Source: Streptomonospora nanhaiensis
GTDB lineage: Bacteria > Actinomycetota > Actinomycetes > Streptosporangiales > Streptosporangiaceae
Direction of reading: 5' to 3'
Assembly: GCF_026642255.1 (NCBI RefSeq)
Contig: NZ_CP113264.1
Span: 4,030,001-4,094,000 of the forward strand
Length of the DNA stretch: 64,000 nt
In this document: positions 9,004-17,589 of the stretch, one piece after another
Numbering within the stretch: position 1 is the first letter of the stretch
Layout of the letters: the number at the start of each line of letters is the position of its first letter
Position numbers and translations under genes: made by a program
The notes under the pieces: model-generated
Told to the model about the DNA's origin: nothing
The model's database searches: none
The model's input: the letters and a program-made list of their open reading frames with translations, nothing else

Positions 9004-9507
9004 TCACCAGCGGGCGACAAGCCTCTCCTGCGTGCCCCGGTTGCGGTACAGCCAGGTGGCCCCCGACGCGACGGCCCCGGTCAGGTAGCCGAGGATGGGC
9101 TCCCGCTGTGTCGGGCTGTCCAGTTCGCCGAGCAGCTTCAGGGCGTCGGGCAGGGGGAAGAAGGCGGCGTGTTCGATGTCGTCGTCCTGCGGGGCGATGT
9201 CCCCCGACCACTCGTCGATCTCGAAGGCTGCGGCCACTGCGGAGGGGTGCTCCTCGGAGTCGATGTGCATGAGGAACGCGGTCCTCACCGGGTCGCCCAC
9301 CAACAGCCCGGTCTCCTCCCGCAGCTCGCGGCGCAGGGCTTCGTGCATGAGCTCGCCGTCCTCGACCCCGCCGCCGGGCAGTGACCAGCGCATCTCGCCG
9401 CCGCTGCCGAGGCTCTCCCGCACGAGCAGGACCTCGTGGCCCTGGCGGACGATGCCGATGACCAGCTGCACCCGGGGCCTGGGGGCCTTCGCTTCCTCTG
9501 CTGTCAT
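9004..9507 (-). CDS. NUDIX hydrolase
   Basis: 167 aa from the ATG at 9507. A canonical Nudix box (GGGVEDGE...REL.EETGL) lies at about residues 44-66, with the metal-binding REXXEE core intact. The enzyme would hydrolyse a nucleoside diphosphate linked to another moiety. A longer frame upstream of the ATG encodes only Arg-rich sequence and is ignored. Substrate not predictable. Confidence 0.85.
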   Translation of the reverse strand: MTAEEAKAPRPRVQLVIGIVRQGHEVLLVRESLGSGGEMRWSLPGGGVEDGELMHEALRRELREETGLLVGDPVRTAFLMHIDSEEHPSAVAAAFEIDEWSGDIAPQDDDIEHAAFFPLPDALKLLGELDSPTQREPILGYLTGAVASGATWLYRNRGTQERLVARW

Positions 9508-9681
9508 GCCGCAGACCGTACACGGGGCCGTTCGCCGGCGGCCGGGGCCGCCGTGGAGACGGTGCGGCCCCCGCCGGATTCGTTCCCGGCGTCCAGCCAC
9601 CGGTCCAGGCCCTCTAACGCCCCGGCCTGTGACGAGACCGTGCCATCCCTCGTACGCGGTGCGTTCCTTGCAGCAACCCGG

Positions 9682-10371
9682 TTACCGACTGTGGAGGTGG
9701 CTTCTGACCTGTGTGGTGATCAAGGCGATCAGGGCCTGGAACTGTTCGTCCGGGCTCGGCGTGGGGAGGGCGGCGGCTTCGCGGAGGGTGGGGATGTCGA
9801 GGTCGGTGTGTTCCTCCAGCCAGGGGGCGGGGATGAGTGGTCGGTTCGCGGTGGTGGCGCGGTCGGCGGGGTGGTCGACCATCAGGGCGAAGGAGAACAC
9901 GAGCAGGGACAGGTGCCGGTGGACGTCGAGCGCGGCGGTGGTGTCGAGGCCGATGTCGCGCAGCAGTGTCAGGAACCGGTCGAGGTTGGTCAGCCGGTTG
10001 GGGTGGACCGAGGTCGGCGGGGTGTCCTCGTCGACGGCGACGAGCAGGGCGCGGGGCCAGCGCCGGTACAGCGCTCGCAGTGATCGGGCGTGGGCGGCTA
10101 CCGAGTCCTCCCAGGTCCCGGGGTCGAGCGGGGGCGGGTTCCAGGCGTCGAGCATGAGGTCGACGGTGAGGTCGATGACCTGGCGGCGGTTCTCGACGTA
10201 GTTGTACAACGCCCGCACGGTCACCCCGAGTTCGGCGGCCAGGGCGTGCATCGTGATCGCGCGGAACCCCTGTGCGCCGGCCATCTCCAAGGCTTTGGTC
10301 GCGATGATTTCGCGGGTGAGCACGGGGCGGCCCTTGCGGGTCGTCGGTCGGCGGCGTTGCGAGCTGGGCAT
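9682..10371 (-). CDS. TetR/AcrR-family repressor
   Basis: 229 aa. The N-terminal helix-turn-helix is clear (REIIATKALEMAG...ITMHALAAELGVTVRALYNYVENRRQV), followed by a helical ligand-binding domain of the TetR_C type. It is divergent from an MFS exporter at 10481, the usual layout of a drug-efflux repressor. The start codon lies 6 nt after a TAGGAT -10 hexamer, so the mRNA is probably leaderless. Confidence 0.88.
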   Translation of the reverse strand: MPSSQRRRPTTRKGRPVLTREIIATKALEMAGAQGFRAITMHALAAELGVTVRALYNYVENRRQVIDLTVDLMLDAWNPPPLDPGTWEDSVAAHARSLRALYRRWPRALLVAVDEDTPPTSVHPNRLTNLDRFLTLLRDIGLDTTAALDVHRHLSLLVFSFALMVDHPADRATTANRPLIPAPWLEEHTDLDIPTLREAAALPTPSPDEQFQALIALITTQVRSHLHSR

Positions 10372-10376
10372 GGCCC

Positions 10377-10382
10377 CATCCT
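10377..10382 (-). promoter_or_regulatory. -10 element (TAGGAT) of a leaderless tetR-type promoter
   Basis: On the bottom strand TAGGAT is followed by GGGGCC and then the ATG at 10371, placing +1 at the start codon. The AT-richer 10390-10425 stretch upstream is the likely operator region for both genes, but I could not find a clean palindrome in it. Confidence 0.45.
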
Positions 10383-10480
10383 AGGGCCGCACACTTAAAC
10401 TTCACACACATTGACTTTTAGGTCGTTGGTGCCGCACTCTGGCTCAGGTAACCCTTGACGCGTCGAAAGCCGAGGATCGT

Positions 10481-11893
10481 ATGGCCGCCGAGAAGTCCCG
10501 TCGTCTGCCGCCGTTGAGCGGGGTGCTGGTGCTGGTGATGGCCTCCACCGGGCTGGTGGTCGTCGACATCACGATCGTCGCGCTCGGGTTACCGCTGATC
10601 AGCGCCGACGTCGCCGATGGAGGTTCCGTGGAGTCGGTGGTGGTGACCTACACGGTCGCCATGGGCGCCCTCACGCAGGTGGTGGGAAGCCTCTCCGACC
10701 GGTGGGGGCGGCGGCCGTTGTTCCTGACCGGGATCGCGGTGTTCACCCTGGCCTCGCTGGCGGCGATGCTGGCGCCGAGCCTGGGGTTCTTGAACCTCGC
10801 CCGGGTCGTCCAGGGCGCCGGGGCTGCGGTGATCATGGTCAACGGCATCCCGTTGCTCTCGGACCGGTACTCGGGTGAAGAACGCAACCTCGCGATCGGC
10901 GCCTGGGGATCGTTCGCCACCGCGGCCGGGCTGCTCGCCCCGACCCTGGGCGGGCTGCTGATCGAGGCCTTCGGATGGCAGGCCGTCTTCGGGATCAATA
11001 TCCCCCTGGGCATCGCGGCCTACATCGTCGCAGCGCGTGTGCTGCCACGCACCGCGCAGCCCGGCCCCGCTGCCCGTCCGGACTGGCTGGGCAGCGTGCT
11101 GCTGATGGTCGGTCTCGGCGCCGCCACCACGCTCATGCTCCGCCCAGAGGCAACCTGGGGCATACAGGACACGGCACTGCTGATCGTTGCGCTCACGTCG
11201 TTGGCGGGGTTCTCCGTCCTCCAGTTCCGCGTGCCCCAGCCGACACTGGAGTTGCGGCTGTTCACCCAGCCGGCGTTCTCCGGGGCGATGCTCGCGGTGT
11301 TCCTCTCCCGTGTTCTGAGCATCGGGGGTTCTGTCTACCTGGTGCTGTATTTCGCCGACGCGCTTCTGCTGGGCCCGACCCTCGCGGGCCTGTTGATGAC
11401 GCCGATCTTCCTCGCGCAGATGATCACCGGAATGGTCGGCTCCAAGCTCCTCAGCCACTGGGCGCCCGGTCTGGTCATCGGCTTGGGCTACACCCTCAAA
11501 GGCGCCGGGCTCCTCGCGCTGGCGCTGCTGGTCGCCCCCGACACCCCGTGGTGGGTGCTCCTGGTCCCGCTGCTGGCCTGGGGCGCCGGAGGCGGCATCG
11601 CCGGAGCGCCGGTGATGGCCGTGGCGGTCAACGTCACCGCACCCGAACGCGTCGGCATGGTCGCCGGAAGCGTCTCCACCCTGGCCTCCGTCGGAGCCGG
11701 TATCGGTACCGCAGCGCTCGGCGCCGTCTACACCCTCTACGGCGGCGCCGACCGCGAAGCTGTCACCGGCGGGGTTCAAGCCGTCCTGACCGTATCCGCC
11801 CTCCTGTCCGGCCTCGCCGTGGCGACGACGTTGATCCTGATCAGCCCCCGCCGGGTGCCCCGCCCGGCACGTCACGAGGAAGCCGCAGCCTGA
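10481..11893 (+). CDS. MFS drug efflux transporter (DHA2-like)
   Basis: 470 aa with about 14 hydrophobic segments. Motif A appears as GSLSDRWGRRPLFLTG after TM2. The exporter motif C region reads GLLAPTLGGLLIEAFGWQAVFGINIPLG, typical of proton-driven DHA2 exporters. It would pump a hydrophobic compound out of the cell. It is divergent from a TetR-type repressor, which probably controls it and responds to its substrate. Confidence 0.88.
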   Translation: MAAEKSRRLPPLSGVLVLVMASTGLVVVDITIVALGLPLISADVADGGSVESVVVTYTVAMGALTQVVGSLSDRWGRRPLFLTGIAVFTLASLAAMLAPSLGFLNLARVVQGAGAAVIMVNGIPLLSDRYSGEERNLAIGAWGSFATAAGLLAPTLGGLLIEAFGWQAVFGINIPLGIAAYIVAARVLPRTAQPGPAARPDWLGSVLLMVGLGAATTLMLRPEATWGIQDTALLIVALTSLAGFSVLQFRVPQPTLELRLFTQPAFSGAMLAVFLSRVLSIGGSVYLVLYFADALLLGPTLAGLLMTPIFLAQMITGMVGSKLLSHWAPGLVIGLGYTLKGAGLLALALLVAPDTPWWVLLVPLLAWGAGGGIAGAPVMAVAVNVTAPERVGMVAGSVSTLASVGAGIGTAALGAVYTLYGGADREAVTGGVQAVLTVSALLSGLAVATTLILISPRRVPRPARHEEAAA

Positions 11894-12083
11894 TGCGGGC
11901 AGCGACCATGAGGGCTTCTCAAAGGCCGAGCGCGACCGGAATGTTCTTCACCGTGTGCCACTGACGCTCCGCCCCGCACAACTCGGGGAACCGGTCGAGC
12001 AGGCCAGAAACCGAGGTCTTCCCAGAACGGAGAATGGAACAACCAGAGTTCCCTTCGGCACGTCTTTACGGTTTTACGGTTCC
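11894..12083. other. Intergenic region with a possible protein C-terminal remnant on the bottom strand
   Basis: On the bottom strand, about 12040 down to 11919, one frame reads LLDRFPELCGAERQWHTVKNIPVALGL then stop. It looks protein-like but I cannot assign a family, and no start codon or ribosome binding site accompanies it. It may be debris from an earlier insertion. No other feature seen. Confidence 0.25.
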
Positions 12084-12746
12084 ATGAAACGCATGCCATA
12101 CCGGAGTGCGCTGTCCCTGATCGCTGTGCTGCTGGCGAGCGCCCCAGGATGCGGCGGGTCGGGTGAGCCGGAACCGACTCCCTCACCCACCCCGATCGTG
12201 CCGACGGCAGCTCCCACTTCACCGGAGCCCTCGAATTCCGTCGACTACTGCCTCGGCGGTGGGGGCGTTCCGAACCCGGCCGCGCCTCCCTACGCGGGTC
12301 CCGGACCGCACCTCGTGCTGGTCGGCGTGGAATTGTTGCCCTCATCCGGCTCTGACCTGGGGAGTGGATCTTTCGACATCTACACGGTGCCTCACGAATG
12401 GCGGGCCTACGACGAGGAAACGCAGGAGGACGAACCGTTACCGGGCCAGTTGGTCGTGTGCTTGACCGGTGTTCACCAGCGGGAGTTCACATCGATGGGC
12501 ACCGGCGAATGGGATTTCGGGGAGAGCCCGGTGTACCCGGCGACGCACTCGTTCAGGGTGTACGAGGCCAGGACCGGTGAGGCAGTAGCCACCTTCGTCA
12601 TCGACAGCGACCTCGATGCGTACTCATCGTGCCCGAGCGCGTTGCGCATCCCGATCGACTCCGGCACCCCGGGCATGGCGCAAGGAGTCAAAAGCGAGAC
12701 GTTCGCCGCCGAGCTGGAGCCCTACGTCATGGCGGATCTGGGCTGA
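12084..12746 (+). CDS. Putative exported (lipo)protein, unknown function
   Basis: 220 aa from the ATG at 12084. A hydrophobic N-terminal segment (MKRMPYRSALSLIAVLLASAPGC) ends in a Cys, but the lipobox is weak because the position three before Cys is Ala, not Leu. A Pro/Thr/Ser linker follows, then a domain with several cysteines (DYCLGG, VVCLTG, SSCPSA) that suggests an extracellular disulfide-stabilised fold. GC at third positions is lower than in neighbouring genes. Function not recognised. Confidence 0.6.
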   Translation: MKRMPYRSALSLIAVLLASAPGCGGSGEPEPTPSPTPIVPTAAPTSPEPSNSVDYCLGGGGVPNPAAPPYAGPGPHLVLVGVELLPSSGSDLGSGSFDIYTVPHEWRAYDEETQEDEPLPGQLVVCLTGVHQREFTSMGTGEWDFGESPVYPATHSFRVYEARTGEAVATFVIDSDLDAYSSCPSALRIPIDSGTPGMAQGVKSETFAAELEPYVMADLG

Positions 12747-12941
12747 CCCCACCCGCTGGCTGTGCAACCGGCGGCCCCGCGAAGGCCGACTCCGGCGACG
12801 TCGACAGGCTCGTGGACCTCGCGCTCGGGGTCGGCTTCCCCAGCGGGCGGACCCGCCCGGACGGGGCCGGGGCAGGGCGCCCTTGCGACCGGACACCCGC
12901 GCTCTGAACCCTTGTGCGGTCCGGTCATAGGCGGTTCGCAG

Positions 12942-13942
12942 CTAGATGAGTAATTCCAAGGGGTCAGTGGTCGTAGGCCGTCAACGAGCGTAGGACCGGC
13001 TGGCCGGTGCGGTCGTTGTGCCAGATCGCCGCGGTCAGCGCCAAGATGCGCTGGAGCACCCGGGCGATCACCCCGCCCGGGGTGCGACCACCGTGCCGTT
13101 CCAGATCCAGTTGGCCCTTGAACGTCTGGTTGATCGACTCGATCACCTGCCGCAACGGCCGGAAGAACGCCGCTCCGGCCCGCGGGGGCTCGCCCTTGCG
13201 GGCCGGACGCAGCAGGCTCACCCCCGCCTGGTCCAGGGAGCGTTCGAAGTCGCGCCCGTAGTAGTTCTTGTCCGCGATCAGTATCTGCCCGGGCCGCTGG
13301 GCGAGCAGGCCGGGATCGTCTTCGAACATGCCGGCCAAGGTGGTGCGCTCGTCGGCCTTGGCCCCGGTCAGGGCGAAGGCCACGGGCAGCCCGCTCAGGG
13401 TGCACACCAGGTGCAGGCGCAGCCCCCAGAAGAAGCGGGAGTGGGAGGCGCAGTACCCGTACTGGGCCCATCCTGCCAGGTCGGAGCGTTTGACGGTCTC
13501 GCGGGAGCGGGCGCATTCCACGGGGGTGGAATCGATGACCCAGGTGTTGTCGGTCCACACGCTGGTGTCGGTGGCCAGGTAGCGGATGAGGGTGCGGATC
13601 AGTGGGGCTGCTTTGCGCAGGCGTTTGTTGTACCCGCTCTGTTGGGGCAGGTAGGGGAAGCGTTCGGACAGGTGGGTGCGGGCGTAGCGCAGCCATCGGG
13701 TTTCGTCGGTGTGTCCGGGCATGGCCTGCATGAGCGCGAGGGTGACCAGGTCGGCGTCGGGCAGGCGGGGTCGGAAACCGATGGCGGGGCACCAGGGGGC
13801 CAGGTCCGGGCGGTGCTTCAGGAGCCGTTGGGTGGTGTCGTAGAGTGCTTGGGCGAGGGAGTTCAGGTCTTGCGTCACAACTCGACCATGGGCTCCCTCG
13901 CCTCGTGCTCAGACCACGCACCCCTTGGAATTACTCATCTAG
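12942..13942. mobile_element. IS982-like insertion sequence, apparently complete
   Basis: The 1,001-bp element is bounded by perfect 23-bp inverted repeats at 12942-12964 and 13920-13942 (outer end CTAGATGAGTAATTCC, inner end AAGGGG then T). The outermost CTAG is itself palindromic, so it could instead be a 4-bp target duplication with the repeat starting at ATGAG. The element contains one intact transposase gene. Flanking DNA (12747-12941 and 13943-14106) has no clear gene. The 12780-12907 stretch has a coding-like top-strand frame (SGDVDRLVDLALGVGFP) that may be a broken host gene. Confidence 0.85.
12964..13878 (-). CDS. IS982-family transposase (DDE)
   Basis: 304 aa from GTG at 13878; the stop lies at the left inverted repeat. 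Catalytic candidates: Asp in VIDSTPVE, Asp in LIADKNYYG and Glu in QVIESINQTFKGQ. The N-terminal FPYLPQQSGYNKRLR is typical of IS982 relatives. No stops or frameshifts, so it is probably active or recently so. It would act in cis on the 23-bp ends. Confidence 0.88.
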   Translation of the reverse strand: MTQDLNSLAQALYDTTQRLLKHRPDLAPWCPAIGFRPRLPDADLVTLALMQAMPGHTDETRWLRYARTHLSERFPYLPQQSGYNKRLRKAAPLIRTLIRYLATDTSVWTDNTWVIDSTPVECARSRETVKRSDLAGWAQYGYCASHSRFFWGLRLHLVCTLSGLPVAFALTGAKADERTTLAGMFEDDPGLLAQRPGQILIADKNYYGRDFERSLDQAGVSLLRPARKGEPPRAGAAFFRPLRQVIESINQTFKGQLDLERHGGRTPGGVIARVLQRILALTAAIWHNDRTGQPVLRSLTAYDH

Positions 13943-14106
13943 GGCACCCCGGGTATCGGCCGGGGCAAACCGGTCGCCGAGCGGGTCGGGACAGCGGGGG
14001 ACGCGCCGGAGCGCCGCTCCCGCCCCAAGGACATCGGCACGGCCCCTCCGGGGACGCGGGCTCCCCGCGGCCGAAGCAGCGGGAAGCCCTGGACGGTCGG
14101 ACGGAC

Positions 14107-15012
14107 TCAGACGCGGACCACGATCTTGCCCCGTGTGTGTCCGCGCTCGGCGTGGGCGTGCGCTTCCGCGAGCCGTTCGAGGGGGTAGGTCCGCTCGATG
14201 CGCGGTGTGTAGCGGCCCTGTCGGCCGAGTTCGCCCGCTTCGGCGAGGAGCGCGGAGTCGTTCTCCGCGTTGGCCAGGTGCGTGCCCAGTCGCTGCGCAT
14301 TGGCGTGGTCGGCGACCGTCGAAACGCGGGAGGGGTCGCCCACGATCGCGACGAGGTCGTCCAGGGAGCCGGAGGCCGCGGTGTCGAGCGCGAGGTCGAC
14401 CCCGCCCGGGGCCAGGGAGGCCAGGCGCTCCGCGAGGCCGGTGCCGTAGGTGGTGGGAACGGCCCCGAGGGAGGTGAGGAACGTGTGGTTGCGCTCACTG
14501 GCCGTCCCGATCACGGTGGCGCCCCGGGCCACCGCGATCTCGACCGCGGCACTGCCCACGCCTCCGGCGGCGCCCTCGACGAGCAGGGTGCGCCCCCTCA
14601 GGGGGCCGAGCGCCTTCAGTCCGCCCATCGCGGTGACGGAGGCCAGACCGGCGCCGGCGGCCTCCTCGTCCGTCCATGTGGTGGGCGCGTGGGCCCAGGC
14701 CGAGAGCACGGCCAGCTCCGCCGTCGCGCCGGTGACGCCGCCCAGGCCGAAGACGCGGTCCCCGATGTCCACCCCCTGTACCCCGTCACCGATCCCGTCG
14801 ACGACGCCCACGGCGTCACGCCCGGGAATCGCGGGCAGGTCCACGGGAAGCACCTCGCGTACCGCACCGGAGCGCACCTTCCAGTCGACGGGGTTGACGC
14901 CGGCCGCCGCGACGCGGATGCGGATCTCACCGGGTCCGGGGTGCGGGTCCGGCGCCTGCTCGACCACGAGGGTCTCCACACCGCCGTACTCGTGAAAACG
15001 GACTGCCCGCAT
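14107..15012 (-). CDS. NADPH:quinone oxidoreductase-like zinc-independent MDR enzyme
   Basis: 301 aa from the ATG at 15012. MRAVRFHEYGGVETL and GVNPVDWKVRSG are typical of the quinone oxidoreductase branch, which lacks the zinc cysteines. The dinucleotide-binding motif VEGAAGGVGSAAVEIA is near residue 140. It would reduce quinones or alpha,beta-unsaturated carbonyls with NADPH in the cytoplasm. It is divergent from a MerR regulator, and a MerR-type promoter with a 20-bp spacer lies directly upstream. That points to induction by the compound it detoxifies. Confidence 0.85.
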   Translation of the reverse strand: MRAVRFHEYGGVETLVVEQAPDPHPGPGEIRIRVAAAGVNPVDWKVRSGAVREVLPVDLPAIPGRDAVGVVDGIGDGVQGVDIGDRVFGLGGVTGATAELAVLSAWAHAPTTWTDEEAAGAGLASVTAMGGLKALGPLRGRTLLVEGAAGGVGSAAVEIAVARGATVIGTASERNHTFLTSLGAVPTTYGTGLAERLASLAPGGVDLALDTAASGSLDDLVAIVGDPSRVSTVADHANAQRLGTHLANAENDSALLAEAGELGRQGRYTPRIERTYPLERLAEAHAHAERGHTRGKIVVRV

Positions 15013-15094
15013 GATGTTCTGCCCTTCCACGCGGCCGGAACCGGCCGTTCGTGAGATCGGTGAGGCGAATGTTCGGCGAGTGCCGACACCCACT

Positions 15095-15126
15095 ACGCTA
15101 GAACCTGACGTTGACGTCAGGTGCAA
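15095..15126 (-). promoter_or_regulatory. MerR-type promoter with operator in a 20-bp spacer
   Basis: Bottom strand: -35 TTGCAC (15126-15121), 20-nt spacer, -10 TAGCGT (15100-15095). The spacer overlaps the palindrome ACCTGACGT-TG-ACGTCAGGT (15103-15122, 9-bp arms). Over-long spacers with a central dyad are the hallmark of promoters activated by MerR proteins through DNA untwisting. It drives the quinone oxidoreductase-like gene; the MerR gene diverges from it. Confidence 0.75.
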
Positions 15127-15158
15127 ATCGGGCAGGCCGCCCGGGCGGAGGAGGACCG

Positions 15159-15524
15159 GTGCGTATCGGTGAGGTCGCCGACAAGGCGGGGGTGAGCGTC
15201 CGGGCGCTGCGCTACTACGAGGAACAGGATCTGCTCCCGGCCGACCGCAGCCCCGGAGGCCAGCGGCACTACCCCGACACCGCCGTCGGCCGGGTCCGGC
15301 TGATCCAACAGCTGTACGCCGCGGGCCTGCCCAGCAGGGTGGTCCGCGATGTGCTGCCGTGCGTGGACTCGGGCGAGGCGCACCCGGCGCTCCTGGACCA
15401 GCTGGAGTCCGAACGCGCCCGCATCGACCAGCGGATCACCGACCTGCTCGACGTGCGCGACCGGCTCGACGACGTGATCGCCATCACGCGGGACCCCGAT
15501 GCCGACTGCTCCCCCATGCTGTGA
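15159..15524 (+). CDS. MerR-family transcriptional regulator
   Basis: 121 aa. GTG start preceded by GGAGGAGGA. Winged helix-turn-helix: VRIGEVADKAGVSVRALRYYEEQDLL with RSPGGQRHYPD wing, then a C-terminal coiled coil (ERARIDQRITDLLDVRDRLDD). A single Cys in VLPCVDSG sits at the start of the effector region, and another near the C-terminus (ADCSPML). Electrophile-sensing MerR proteins use one conserved Cys, so thiol sensing is plausible. It probably regulates the divergent oxidoreductase. A paralogue in this window at 29939-30325 shares the Cys and the operator core. Confidence 0.88.
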   Translation: MRIGEVADKAGVSVRALRYYEEQDLLPADRSPGGQRHYPDTAVGRVRLIQQLYAAGLPSRVVRDVLPCVDSGEAHPALLDQLESERARIDQRITDLLDVRDRLDDVIAITRDPDADCSPML

Positions 15525-15773
15525 GGACGACCACCGCAACGACTGCGGACGCCACCGGCGCGCGAGGGCGCGTCACGGCCCGGAGCCGCTGACGGCTGCT
15601 TTTCAGGAGCGCGACCCGCCCCGCCCGTCGCCCCTGACCGGCTGACCTCGCCCGCCCCCGATCGAGGCCGCCCGCCGGCACCCGCCCGATGGTCCCCGGC
15701 GTGGATAGCATCACCTGGCCGGTGCAAGACGTCCGCAACCGCGCCAGGCGTCCCGGCCGGGCAAGGAGGCCAC

Positions 15774-16307
15774 ATGAGCGAGGCGTACTCGCCGATCCCG
15801 GAGCTGAACCTGCTCAAGGAGTTCGAGGACCGGATCGGCCCGGTCTACTACTCGGAGGGTTTCGAGCTGCGCGAATACGGCGCAGACTCCGGCCTCCACA
15901 CCTGGTCGGAGCACCCGGAGTTCCTGAGCCGGTTCATCCCCTTCGCGCAGGCCAACCACTCCGGCTCCGACTACGCGCTGTGGCGGTGCGACGATCGGAC
16001 CGACCTCGCCGCTCTGCCCGTCGTCCTGGTCGGCGATGAAGGGCACCTCTATGTGATCGCGCGGGACCTGAGGGAGCTGTTCCAGCTTCTGGCGATCGAC
16101 AGCGAGCCCGTCGCCGACTTCGGGTTTCTCGCCCCTGAGGACGTCGAGGAGCACAGCGACGGCCACCATGAGTTCCTCACCTGGCTGAACGAGAACTTCG
16201 GCCTTGAGCCGCCGGAGGACCCGCACGCGCTCTGGACCGGGCGGAAGAAGACCGACGATCGGTTCAGGGCATGGGCGAGCCGGTTCGTCGAGTTGGAGGA
16301 CCGCTGA
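15774..16307 (+). CDS. SUKH/SMI1-KNR4-like protein
   Basis: 177 aa, ATG preceded by AAGGAGG. Sequence features such as FEDRIGPVYYSEG, FIPFAQANHSGSDYALWRCDD, and LPVVLVGDEGHLYVIARDLREL resemble the SUKH superfamily, whose members often neutralise nuclease toxins or act in contact-dependent conflict. No toxin gene is adjacent, so it may be an orphan immunity-like protein. Other SUKH-type sequences lie at 37295, 47734 and, as a fragment, 50097. Family membership is by pattern only. Confidence 0.55.
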   Translation: MSEAYSPIPELNLLKEFEDRIGPVYYSEGFELREYGADSGLHTWSEHPEFLSRFIPFAQANHSGSDYALWRCDDRTDLAALPVVLVGDEGHLYVIARDLRELFQLLAIDSEPVADFGFLAPEDVEEHSDGHHEFLTWLNENFGLEPPEDPHALWTGRKKTDDRFRAWASRFVELEDR

Positions 16308-16336
16308 CGGTCCACCGCAGGTCGTGATCTCCATGG

Positions 16337-16516
16337 CTGTGCGGCTTGTCGCCGGTCGTGGCTCATCGGGGCTCCGAGCAGGTGCTGCATGCCGTCCGGA
16401 GCGGCCTCCCCGGCCCATTCGGCGATGCTCCAACAGTTTTTGCGTGGCAGGCCCGACAGCAGTCCCAGAACCAAGTCCCTCAGTACTGCAACGACAGATT
16501 GTTGCAGCACTGAGGA
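16337..16516 (-). pseudogene. IS701-type transposase N-terminal remnant
   Basis: Bottom strand encodes LLSGLPRKNCWSIAEWAGEA and APDGMQHLL, a highly characteristic N-terminal block of IS701-family transposases. The rest of the roughly 400-aa protein is missing. Reading frame upstream and downstream loses similarity, so this is a decayed fragment between the SUKH gene and the phosphotransferase gene. Confidence 0.65.
16478..16515. repeat. 15-bp imperfect inverted repeat
   Basis: CCTCAGTACTGCAAC (16478-16492) and GTTGCAGCACTGAGG (16501-16515) pair with one mismatch around an 8-nt loop. It overlaps the transposase remnant and could be a terminator or a trace of an element end. Confidence 0.5.
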
Positions 16517-16659
16517 CTCCTCACAGAAGCGGTGGGCTTGACCTGGTCGGAGGTCGGTGCCGTGCACGAGGCCGCCGGGTGGCGGGACGTGGCCAGCCGC
16601 GTCGTCGCACGCGACAAACCCGGCGACGCCGGCGGTCATCCCCGGGATACTGGTCGCCC

Positions 16660-17406
16660 ATGGATGAGATCGAAGTCGTCGTCGCCCATTCCGAGCGCGC
16701 GACCCTGCGCGCCGGCGACGTGTTCTTGAAGGTGGACGCCGACCAGGCGCGCATCGACGTCGAGGTCGAGGCGATGTCCCTCGCGCCGGTCCCGACTCCG
16801 CAGGTCCTGTGGCGCAAGCCGCCCGTGCTCGCGATCGCCGCCGTCCCGGGGACGGCGCTCGGCCGCCTCGGTGGGCCGTCGACCGCGTCGGCGGCGGCGT
16901 GGGCCGCGGCGGGCGCCGTCATCCGGCAGTTGCACGAGGCGCCGTTGCCGCCCTGGCCCGGCCGGCGCCGCCGGGGTCCCGACGAGTGGGCGGCGGAACT
17001 CGACCGCGAGTGCGAGCTGCTCGTGACGAACGGTGTCCTGCCCGCTGACCTGGTCACCCGCAACCGCCAGGTCGCCGAGGCCGCGTTCCGGCCGTGGACT
17101 CCGGTGTTCGCGCACGGCGACCTGCAGATCGACCACGTCTTCGTCGACGGCGACGAGGTCACCGGCATCATCGACTGGTCCGAGGCGGGCCGGGGCAATG
17201 CCCTGTTCGACCTCGCCACCTTGACGCTCGGACACGAGGAGAACCTCGACGACGTCATCGCCGGTTACGGCCCCGACGCCGACCGCGACGTGATCCGCGC
17301 GTGGTGGTCGTTGCGAAGCCTGCTGGGGGTTCGCTGGCTGGTCGAGCACGGCTTCGACCCCTTCGCGCCGGGCTGTGAGGTCGACGTGCTGAGATCCCGG
17401 ATGTGA
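16660..17406 (+). CDS. Aminoglycoside-phosphotransferase-fold kinase
   Basis: 248 aa from the ATG at 16660. The Brenner motif HGDLQIDHVFVD (about residue 153) and the metal-binding GIIDWSEAG identify the APH/choline-kinase fold. It lacks a strong N-terminal Gly-rich loop but keeps FLKVDAD, which may hold the ATP-binding Lys. Many such proteins are not antibiotic kinases, so the substrate is open. It appears monocistronic. Confidence 0.75.
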   Translation: MDEIEVVVAHSERATLRAGDVFLKVDADQARIDVEVEAMSLAPVPTPQVLWRKPPVLAIAAVPGTALGRLGGPSTASAAAWAAAGAVIRQLHEAPLPPWPGRRRRGPDEWAAELDRECELLVTNGVLPADLVTRNRQVAEAAFRPWTPVFAHGDLQIDHVFVDGDEVTGIIDWSEAGRGNALFDLATLTLGHEENLDDVIAGYGPDADRDVIRAWWSLRSLLGVRWLVEHGFDPFAPGCEVDVLRSRM

Positions 17407-17589
17407 GGCTGCGCGGGCCCGACCGCTGTGAGTGCGTTCTGACGCATCGAGCAGGCCGTCCCCCGGGTCGCATCGCCTGCCCTTACTCCCGACGAAGTGC
17501 GGTGCGCAGTCGTCGCCGGCAGATGACGGCGCACCCGAGGGTGGCGAACGCGTGGTGGATGTCGTCGCGTATCTCCCCGTGCTCGAGGA

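Noticed and set aside
10390-10425. Search for a TetR palindrome between the TetR and MFS genes
   Set aside because: The AT-rich stretch has a TTGACT but no matching -10 and no clear dyad.
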